DNA of 64,000 bases from Anniella stebbinsi (Eukaryota > Chordata > Lepidosauria > Squamata > Anniellidae), in the NCBI GenBank assembly GCA_029215795.1, contig JARDYH010000001.1, forward strand, positions 14,345,501 through 14,409,500. The letters run 5' to 3'. The position numbers and the translations under genes are program-made. A model generated the notes under the pieces. That model saw only the letters and a program-made list of their open reading frames with translations. It made no database searches and was not told the origin of the DNA. Of this stretch, positions 55,485 to 64,000 are shown one piece after another. The first letter of the stretch is position 1; the number at the start of each line of letters is the position of its first letter.

Positions 55485-56298
55485 TCACTACCTTGTTAAG
55501 ATTACTGATATGCACTCTATTTGGAGCTGCCTTTGAAGAGAATCCGAAAACTTCCACTAGTCCAGATGTGGTCACCTGAGTTCTAGGAGGGGGCAGAAGA
55601 TTGGAGCATATTACTTCAGTTGTGTTTGATCCCAATTTCTGAATGGCCTGAGGATGGGATACCTCAGACCAGCCTTCTCCCATATGATCTTCTTCGGGAA
55701 CTCTGTTCCACTGTGGAAGCCTTCCTTTGTCTCCCTTTAACATCTGAGGTAGTGAGGACGTGAGAATTAGAGACCTCTCAGTTGTCATGTCCAGGTCATA
55801 GGACAGCTTGCCTAGGGCGGTAGGATTGGCACCCTCACCTGCCTGCTTTTCATGAAAGTGGTGGAGACAGTTTTACTCCAGGGAAGACCTTATTCAAATG
55901 TTGTTAAAGTACTTACCCCTACACACGAGCAGAGAGTGGGTTACACGTACTCTGCCCCCCTGACATCATATAGACCCTCCCCCAAGCATCCACACCTATA
56001 GCCCTTGCTCACACGGTTGTACATGTGGGCATGTCCATGTGAGCCTCTCCCTGCAGACACATGCCAAGTTGGTGATTGGGGATACTTGGAATGGCCCTGC
56101 TCCCGTGTCACATGTTGGGATAAGCCCTTTCCTAAGGCCCCAGTAGGGCTTGAGTGTGCGTATATCTTCTAATGTGGCCTCTTTGACGTTTTAACTGCTA
56201 TTTTTTTGGTTGGTTTATAATTTCATGATTTGCCAGTTTTGTTTTATTGTGAGCCGCTCATAATAGAAAGGCATGATAAAAATAATATAAATAAATGT
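55485..56298 (+). mobile_element. L2-like LINE 3' part, degenerate
   Basis: A plus-strand frame gives YLELPLKRIRKLPLVQMWS, matching the conserved YVGLPLKTVRKLQLVQN region of the 59-kb LINE. Further on come remnants of the DHITPVLF region, 'RPAFSHMIF' and 'VKTVLLQGR'-type words near 55858. The 3' UTR ends 'tgtgagccgctcataatag', 'aaaaataatataaataaatg'. Frames are broken throughout; no ORF survives. Confidence 0.72.
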
Positions 56299-58719
56299 TT
56301 AATAAGAACATTCATATTAGTGGTGTTGAAGACTGAGCTAGGAGACAATATACTGCTTGATTTAGATTTGTAGTCCACTCCAGTCTAACAGCTTGAGGAA
56401 GGTTACAAAAGCAAAATCCCACCAGCATAACAGATTAACATCTTTCCATAGCATATTTTTAATACTTCGGTGTAACATTGGAGCCTGCTTCAACAAACCA
56501 CCATGGCAGCTTCCCTAAACTTGACCTTATAGAATGCAGCACCCCATAGATTATCACCCAGACTGCATGCTGGGAGGTTGTGTAACTTGATCTTTTTCTG
56601 AGTTCTCATTACAAAGGAAACTAATCCCAATAAATGTCATCTTAAGTCAGTTTTAAAAGGTCATGTTCAGATTTATTTTGCTGTGTATTATTAGGAGGCC
56701 TTATTCAAACTTTTATACTTTAAAAATACTTGGGGTTTAAAAGTCTAATTAGCCAAAAGAAAGAATGCCAGTGCTTTATAAGAGGAGAATGTATTCAGAA
56801 ATCTCTTTTCAGTCTCTCCGTCTGTTAGAAATTTAATAAATCAGCAAGATACAATTCTGGGTTCTGTTGTATTGATCTGCAAGTTCAGAGGAGATAATGA
56901 GAAAATTGGTTGCTAGTCCTAAGGAATGGAATATGGATTACTTGTCTTGGAATACTTTCTGATCTCGATTTATCCACAGATGGTCTTAAGACTCACCAAA
57001 AACCTCAAAGCCAGCTCCCCTCTTTCTCTCCAGTCTGTCAACCCCCCAAAATGCTTTTAAAGCTAAAATGAATTGGGGGGGGGGGGGGTTTGTAAAAAAC
57101 AACAACAGGAAGACTTATGATAAAATAGTTGCAACAATAGTTTTCCTTCAGACTTTTCCCATTTGTGATGTCGGAATGTGAACAGTGAAGAGAAAGCAAC
57201 GACAGAGCAAAGATTTTAACGTAATTAGTCAACGAACCATTTCAGTTCTGTAAAAATCTCAGCAGCTTTCAGAAAGCTGTAGGATATCTTTAATGATCTG
57301 CTGTAGAGTTCTGAAGCCCATCTCTCATGGTTTTACGTGTTTACTATAAGGGGTAGACAAATCCCAAACCCAATCCATTTTGAACAAATATTGTCTGCAA
57401 TCCCAGGCAGCAGCAAGGCCATGAATGCAGTTAAGCAGTTGCTAAATTAGCCTGAGATGTCCTGGAGTGCCGCACATGCAGGAAAGCATATGCAGGTACG
57501 TGCATGCACACACACAGCATTATGAACTCCCCGAAATAATGACCTCTTCCACAAGCAGGATCTCTCAATAAAGCATCTTTTTCAGAAAAGGAACAATCCA
57601 TCCTCAGCTCCTGTAAGAATTCAGAATTGTCAGAATTCTGTCCAGACAGTTCAAAAGAGGGGTAAGGCAGAAAGATAAGCGTGTGAGGAGGCCGGGGACA
57701 AAGCACATGGTGACAGGAAGCAGGTGTGAGGTCTAGCCCATTGTTCAGACCGAAGAAACAGGCTTGATTCAGAGGATCTTATATAGGTCAGGACTTGTCA
57801 GATGACCTGCTCTGGTCCATGAGCCCTTCGTGTAACTTTCTGGTCTTTCAGTTCCATCATTTTGCAGAGATCAAGGCCGTGCAAAGACTGAATCCTATTA
57901 GTCCTAACCAGCAAGACTGATGGAGAAGTATGTTGCCTGGCCCTTTCTTAAACCCTTACTAGGCTTACTCAGTCTAGTTTCACTATTCAAAATCCTCTTC
58001 AGGACTAAATATAGTCAGATTACAAGTCCACTCAAGTCTATCTGCGTCAATGTTTTGTGTAACCTGGGCAAGGGACAATTAATATGACCTACTCCTGCCC
58101 ATCTCTCAGTTCCTAAATTGAACTGCCTTTAATGCAAAGCACTTTACTTGCCAACAGGAGCTTATAATTCACAGGAGAAATAATCAGAATTGCAACAAGA
58201 CTAATGTTTCAGATAGTAATCTCTTCTCTACACAATATTTTTTTATTCTTGCTTTTAATGCATTGTTTTATCTAAAATGACACCCAATATTACATTTGGG
58301 TGCCAATGGCTCCCTGAGTCAGAGAAGATTTTAGACTTAATTGTTAATAAGGTGAAAGCTATTCTCATTATATATTATACAGGACGGAGGTTAAAAAAGC
58401 TAGCATTAAAATCACTATTTAGCCACAGACTACATATGTTGCTCTGGATGGATGGCGACCTTTGTTGACCAGTGGAAATATGGGTAGCTGACCTTACAAG
58501 GCTAAGTACATGGTGTCAATGTCACTTGTCATCCCACATGATTAAACGTGAAAGCTAAAACAAATATTGTACAATACATTGTACACTAAATGTGCCATAT
58601 AAACTATTGGTTAAAGAAGTTTTAAATTATTTCCATTGACCAACAGATATGCAATAAAAGAACTCATTAGTGAAATATGAAACTGCCCTATTCTTGTAAA
58701 GGCTGGAACGTCATTGCTC
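56299..58719. other. Unique DNA, no recognised feature
   Basis: Nothing identified besides a G run. Scattered open frames up to 91 codons have no domain. Confidence 0.5.
57075..57088. repeat. G14 homopolymer
   Basis: A run of fourteen G. Confidence 0.9.
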
Positions 58720-58948
58720 ATTTATTTATTTATTTATTGTATTTTTATACCGCCCCATAGCCGAAGCTCTCTGGGCGGTTCACAAAAATTAAAACCATGA
58801 AATCATTTTAAAAATATAAAACAAGCCACAATCTAAAAACACAAAATAACATACAATATAAAAACACAACCAGAATAAAGCCAAGCAGCAGGAATTAATA
58901 CAGATTAAAATACAAATTTAAAACAGCAAGGATTAAAATTGAGTTAAT

Positions 58949-60268
58949 TTAACTGTTAAAATACTGGGAGAATAAAAAGGTCTTCACCTGGCGACGAAAA
59001 GAGTACCAAGTAGGCGCCAGGCGAACCTCTCTGGGGAGTTCATTCCACAGCCGGGGTGCCACAGCGGAGAAAGCCCTCCTCCTAGTGGCCACCTGCCTCA
59101 CTTCCTTTGGCAGGGGCTCACGGAGAAGGACCCCTGTAGATGATCTTAGGGTCCGGGCAGGTACATATGGGAGGAGGCGTTCCTTTAGATAACCTGGCCC
59201 CAAGCCATTTACGGCTTTAAATGTTAGTACCAGCACTTTGAATTGGGCCCGGACCTGGATCGGCAGCCAGTGAAGTTGGAAAAGGACTGGCGTAATATGG
59301 TCTCGTTGGCCAGTCCCCGTTAACAATCTGGCTGCCCTGTTTTGTACCAGCTGAAGTTTCCGGACCGTTTTCAAAGGCAGCCCCACGTATAACGCATTGC
59401 AGTAATCCAAACGAGAGGTTATGAGAGCATGGATAACTGTAGCTTGGCTATCTCTGTACAGATAAGGGTGCAGTTGGTATATCAGCCTAAGCTGGTAAAA
59501 GGTGCTCTTTGCCACCAAGTTCACCTGTGCCTCAAGTGACAGTTCTGGATCCAAGAGCACCCCCAAACTACGGACCTGATCCTTTAGGGGGAGTGCAATC
59601 CCCTCCAAAACAGGGTGAACATCACCTCGCCGGACAGACGAACCACCCGCTAACAGTACCTCCGTCTTGTCTGGATTGAGTCTCAGTTTGTTAGCCCTCA
59701 TCCAGTCCATTACCATGCTCAGGCACTGATTCAGAACAGCCACTGCCTCACCTGGGTTTGTTGAAAAGGAGAGGTAGAGCTGGGTGTCATCCGCATATTG
59801 GTGACATCTCAGCCCACATCTCCGGATAACCTCTCCCAGCAGCTTCATGTATATGTTAAACAGCACAGGGGATAAAATAGAGCCCTGTGGAACTCCATGG
59901 CTTAAATGCCACGGCACAGAGCAATAATCCCCCAGCACCACCTTCTGAAAATGGCCATCCAAGTAGGAGCGGAACCACTGCAGCGCAGTGCCTCCAACTC
60001 CCAGCCCAGACAACCTATCCAGAGGGATACCATGGTTGATGGTATCGAAAGCTGCTGAGAGGTCCAAGAGAACCAACAGGGTCGCACTCCCCCTGTCCCT
60101 CTCCCGGCAAAGGTCATCCCACAGGGCGACCAAGGCAATTTCTGTTCCAAAACCAGGCCTGAAACCCGATTGAAATGGATCTAGATAATCCGTTTCATTC
60201 AAGAGTGTCTGGAGTTGTCCTGCAACCACCCGCTCAGGCACCTTGCCCAGGAAAGGAATGTTCACCAC
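58949..60268 (-). CDS. LINE ORF2 reverse transcriptase region, open 439 codons
   Basis: The longest open frame in the window. It makes the reverse transcriptase half of an L2-like (CR1-superfamily) ORF2 protein, which in active elements copies the LINE RNA into a nicked chromosomal site. Motif A LLDLSAAFDTINHG is at residues 67-80, with a catalytic Asp about residue 69. Motif B HGVPQGSILSPVLFNIYM is at 124-141, and motif C YADDTQLYL at 158-166 with both Asp present. NKLRLNPDKTEVL at 193-205 and SLGVLLDPELSL at 234-245 are the following conserved parts. The C-terminal domain has LKTVRKLQLVQNRAARLL (299-316), DHITPVLFQLHWLPI (323-337) and LWNELPREVRLAPT (408-421). The natural stop is kept. The initiator Met is arbitrary: upstream coding continues after a frameshift near 60345. 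It lacks the endonuclease, so it is not autonomous, and expression is doubtful. Confidence 0.9.
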   Translation of the reverse strand: MVNIPFLGKVPERVVAGQLQTLLNETDYLDPFQSGFRPGFGTEIALVALWDDLCRERDRGSATLLVLLDLSAAFDTINHGIPLDRLSGLGVGGTALQWFRSYLDGHFQKVVLGDYCSVPWHLSHGVPQGSILSPVLFNIYMKLLGEVIRRCGLRCHQYADDTQLYLSFSTNPGEAVAVLNQCLSMVMDWMRANKLRLNPDKTEVLLAGGSSVRRGDVHPVLEGIALPLKDQVRSLGVLLDPELSLEAQVNLVAKSTFYQLRLIYQLHPYLYRDSQATVIHALITSRLDYCNALYVGLPLKTVRKLQLVQNRAARLLTGTGQRDHITPVLFQLHWLPIQVRAQFKVLVLTFKAVNGLGPGYLKERLLPYVPARTLRSSTGVLLREPLPKEVRQVATRRRAFSAVAPRLWNELPREVRLAPTWYSFRRQVKTFLFSQYFNS

Positions 60269-60281
60269 CGGCCTATAGCTG

Positions 60282-60855
60282 TTAACATCTTCCAGGTCCA
60301 GGTGAGGCTTTTTCAGGAGTGGTCTGATTACCGCCTCTTTTAACGCCTCTCAAGGAGACATTTACAACCTCCTGGACCCAGCCGGTGGTCCCATCCTTAT
60401 TTGATGTAATTAGCCATGATGGGCAAGGGTCAAGCACACAAGTGGTCGAGCGGACCTGGCCAAACACCTTGTCCACATCCTCAGGCCTCAATAACTGAAA
60501 CTCATCCAATAAAACTGGACCAGACGGTGCTCTGAACGCCTCTACTAGCGGAGCTGCATTAAGCATGGTGTCCAATTCAAGATGAATCTGAGCGACTTTA
60601 TCTTCAAAGTGCCGTGCAAACTCGTCACAGCGTGCTACCGAGGGTTCCACCATCTCTCGCCCTGGCCCAGAGTGTAGCAGGCCACGAACCACCCGGACGA
60701 CACTGTGAAGATGCAATGCTGGTGGAGAAGAACTGTCTCTTCGCCACCCTCACCACCACAGAGTAGGCTTGATAATGAGCTCTAGCCCGTGTCCGATCAG
60801 ACTCTGCACGAGTTTTCCTCCACCTGTGTTCTAGCCGTCTCCCCTTTTGCTTCAT
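60282..60855 (-). pseudogene. LINE ORF2 linker region, frame-shifted
   Basis: The upstream part of the same LINE protein lies in two other frames. 60625-60855 gives a basic segment (RRLEHRWRKTRAESDRTRAR) typical of the endonuclease-RT linker. 60282-60716 gives FQLLRPEDVDKVFGQVRS, TTCVLDPCPSWLI and a VVNVSLRG segment, which in related LINEs lead directly into the RT. After 'SLRG' (about 60345) the frame is wrong and the true continuation is in the next frame. So there are at least two frameshifts. Confidence 0.8.
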
Positions 60856-60870
60856 TAATCATAGATTAAG

Positions 60871-63800
60871 AAGGGAACAAAGGGATAGTTCAAGGTCCCC
60901 CCCCCCATTTGCTCCCGCCTCCCCTTCTCTTTCTACCAAGACCAGATTTTATAGGGCAGATGAATGACTGTCACAAGCAAAGAGTGGCTATGGGCAACTG
61001 TCTGCCGAGTAAATGCATCCAGAGAAAACCAAGGAAGGAAGCCAAGCATCAAAACATGGGGATGACTATTTCCCTGGGCTGAAAGCCAGTCTGGTGCATG
61101 GTGAAAAATTTTGTTGGACCCTAGATACTGAGATTTGCCAAAGGCTAAGCATGAACAAATTCGTCAAGTCTTCCCAAGCAACACATTACTGTTCCGAAGG
61201 TCTCTCCCTCCCCCCCCCCGCGCCCCCGGTGCAATTATGGCAGTCTCTCTAATGCCCCAGAAAAAAAGCTGTAGAGGAATGGGAGCCTCCATGGCACCAG
61301 TTCACCTTACTGCAAACATAACCTTGTGAGTAGTTAAAAGAACAGGAACATGGTGTAGAAGCAACTATGGCTACTTCATGGATGTGTCGCTGCATCTGAC
61401 TGCTAAGGCGACTATGTGAAATCCTGTCTGTTTATTCAAGGATATCCAGTGTGTTGTGATGCTCTGCATACACTGCCGCGTTTAATTCCTCCCACTGCTG
61501 GAAGAATTGTTTTGTGGTTTGCTAGGCAAAGTTGTTATTTTTTCCCTGTAGTAAAATAAGCCAGGCAACCAAATTAACTAGGATTTGCTGACCAAGATCA
61601 GTTGTCTTTGCTTCTATTTGAATATTTTTCACTTCTACTTAGAAACCAGAAGGTGCCACTACACTTATGCCATGCACTCTTCCAGTTTTGCTTTTTCCCT
61701 TCTGGTTTTTAAAGCTATTTTAATCCCTTAATAAAGCCTTTAAGCAGAAAATGAAACATACTTGTGTGTGTCTTGTCTGCCGTGTTTAGGTTTTGTATTG
61801 CTCATATTGTAGTAAAGTTCCCTGGAATTGTATGAATATTGTCCCATGGGTCTTTCATAAAAACTAGATGCATATCTCATTAGGCTTTTCCAGTGAGCAA
61901 AGTTTTAAATGAAGGAACAAATAAATATTTGATGCAAATGCTTTCATTGCCTCCCAAAGGTACAGGCCATACAAATGCCTTTACAAGGGTGTTTTCTCCC
62001 CATCTTCTTTGCTGTTTCAACAAAAAACAAATACTCTAATAAGGTGGAGATTTAGCAATGTTTTTTATTGCTACAGAAGCATCAGCTTCCTATTTTATGT
62101 GTCCTTTTATATTCACTCTTCCAGTTTTTTTATTTAAAGTTTAGGTAGTGTTCTGTCGTGACAGTGTTTGAAATGATTCCTCAAACACAATTCTGGGAAA
62201 CATAAAATGAAAGCAGGACTCCCTGGACCCTTAATTCTATTAATTCTTTAGGAAATATGGGACCATAAGCCACTTCTGCTATTACGTTGAGCTCACATTG
62301 CCTCCCTTTCATAAAACTTCGTATTCTTCCTTTTAGATTAGAGGTAAGCAAAGTATGCCCCAAAAGTCATATTCTGGGAGATAAGTCCCCTCCCCCCTTT
62401 TTTCACTTGTGTTCAGCAGGGGTTACTTACAGCTCTCATTCATTTCAGTAGGGTTTCTGCAGGAAAATATCCAGTTGGATTGATCCCTTAGTCTCAGGGG
62501 CCAATCCTAAGGCCGCTAGACAGAGTCCGGGGCAGGGCAGGGGGCATAGGATACTTCAGGTTCCTGGATCCAAGGTCAGAGACACTGTTCTAACTTCAAA
62601 CCCGGGAGTCGCAGACGACATGGACAGAACTGTGCCTGCTGCCTCTTCGAGGTCGTAAAAGTGACCTCGGAGAGAACAGAAAGGGAGCGTTCCTGTGAGG
62701 AGAGGACTGGAGAAGTAGGGATATGAACTATCCCCAGCCTTCTCCAGTCTCCTTCTTTCCATCTCCCCGAAACCTCAGCTAGATGGGAGAAAACACACAT
62801 ACAACTAAAATGCAGAGCGTGGAGAGCACGGAAGTGAAGATTGCCTCGGCTGCTCCTCCCGGTCTGCACTGGATGGCCATAAGCCCTAAGATAATCTTTG
62901 TCTTCTGGCCAGTGTAGCATTTTCCTATGTCTATGTCCCACAGATTTTGTTTGTTAAGCATATATGACTGCTGCTGCTTCTTGTGTGCTATATAAGACTT
63001 GGCTTAGGTAATGTTAAGGGCATTGCTGCAGACTGTACCCTCTCATGGGAGAGAGCGCAGCAGAACAGTGTAAACTCCTACTTCTTCCCTCTCCTCCTGG
63101 ATGTTTTATTACTCCCAGGGTGCGTAAAATTGCTCTTATGGGTATTTTTACAAGTGGATGCTAAGAACACTTTTTTATCCTCTGTGCACCACTTCCAAAT
63201 GTTGTTAATGCAATACAGAAGGTTTTTTGAAAAAAATTGGATAGCAAGTTATGGTCAATACAACTTTGGTCAATCAATTTACAGACATGGGAAATCAAAA
63301 TACTGTTATGTTTCTCAAGAAATGCCCTTAGCTTTTAAGGCTAGATAATGAAATATGCAAGCCCTGTTGAAGAAGTGAAAGCAAAGCAGACTCTTTATCT
63401 TCATTGAGGGAAGATCGTTGTATAATTACTGCTATTTAGAAATTTGAAGTGATTCTATAAATTGAAAAGTTCCAGCTTCATGAATGACCTAAGCTTTAGA
63501 ACCCTAGAGGTGGTATCTTTCACAGAGGAGCAGTTCCGAGCTAAGTAAATCATCCCTCACAGGCATCTGTTGAGCTAGAAATGCACTCTGGAGTATTGAT
63601 ATCTTTTAGCTGTTACAAGAACAACAGTCATCCCTGACAAAGCTTGCAAACGAATGAAGGCAGTTACATTGTATTAGCATATTGGATGTAATATATTCAT
63701 TGCATTTCTATCTTGGCACATTTTATTACAATATCAAAATGAGCTCTAAGTGAGTTTTACAATTAAAATAAAAATCTGCACTCAGTTTAGGGTGATACAT

Positions 63801-64000
63801 TATTTCCTTTTTCCGACTTTTCTTTAAAGCTTCCATTATATAGGGGAAATATTTGAAAAATCATCCAGAATTACAGAAATGGCATATTCAGTGACCACAT
63901 CTGTCTGTATATGTTCCTGAAAGCTTCAGCAAAAAATATTTAAGGGGTTGCTTTGTTTAAATATTCGTTACAAAGGTACTTCATTAAAAAAGTACTTATG
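60871..64000. other. Unique DNA, no recognised feature
   Basis: C10 runs lie at about 60897-60906 and 61210-61219. A GC-richer patch at 62490-62900 holds open frames up to 121 codons without domains, and words such as 'gccaatcctaaggcc' near 62501 that may come from an unrecognised repeat. At 63680-63790 weak similarity to a minus-strand LINE tail is seen. No gene can be supported. Confidence 0.45.

Larger units (their letters stand above)
58720..60870 (-). mobile_element. L2-like LINE, 2.15 kb, best preserved
   Basis: Its 3' end is at the low coordinate: TTTA repeats (58721-58738), then 'ataccgccccatagccgaag', 'ctctctgggcggttcac'. The coding part runs from the linker before the reverse transcriptase to the C-terminus. 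The apurinic endonuclease and everything upstream are missing. Target duplication was not found. Other L2-like pieces in the window are relatives of this copy or of sister subfamilies. Confidence 0.93.

Noticed and set aside
62576..62961. 121-codon minus-strand open frame in a GC-richer patch
   Set aside because: Overlaps other frames, no domain. May derive from an unrecognised repeat.

Overview
The window reads as nuclear DNA from a vertebrate, most likely a squamate reptile (lizard or snake). This rests on repeat content: CR1 3' ends, several L2-like (CR1-superfamily) LINEs, tRNA-derived SINEs of the type common in squamates, hAT-type and other palindromic MITEs, and many microsatellites and long C/G runs. 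No species can be named. Bacterial features (operons, ribosome binding sites, CRISPR) are absent.

No host protein-coding gene, exon, tRNA or rRNA can be supported. Nearly all open frames are under 150 codons and lack recognisable domains. The few with a recognisable protein are LINE reverse transcriptases, the best being a 439-codon frame at 58949-60268 (minus). The window is therefore an intergenic desert or the inside of a very large intron.

Layout. 1-9.2 kb: AT-rich DNA with two adjacent CR1 copies (1.6-2.9 kb), one split by an oppositely oriented reverse transcriptase fragment, and a possible LTR (7.8-8.4 kb). 9.2-11.5 kb: unique DNA with a candidate conserved element. 11.5-16.2 kb: SINEs, a MITE cluster and a CR1. 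19.8-20.4 kb: a GC-rich ~620-bp foldback with ZNF143-like motifs in both arms. 21-23.6 kb: a pile-up of L2-like LINEs, one with a 12-bp target duplication inside another. 25.9-26.3 kb: a near-perfect foldback with 167-bp arms and a 15-bp direct repeat. 27.7-35.7 kb: CR1 and L2-like relics and a TA-flanked MITE holding two GC-rich hairpins. 36-45.7 kb: mostly unique. 45.7-47.2 kb: a 158-bp local duplication, one copy ending at a LINE and the other at a 320-bp hAT foldback. 53.9-54.8 kb: a 923-bp hAT-type element with a perfect 8-bp target duplication and a hairpin repeated three times in tandem. 55.5-56.3 kb and 58.7-60.9 kb: L2-like LINEs. The rest is unique AT-rich DNA.

Nothing here works together as a pathway. 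The recurring theme is long inverted-repeat DNA elements that could fold as RNA or DNA, and nested insertions that give relative ages. Boundaries of old repeats are approximate because they were set by eye.
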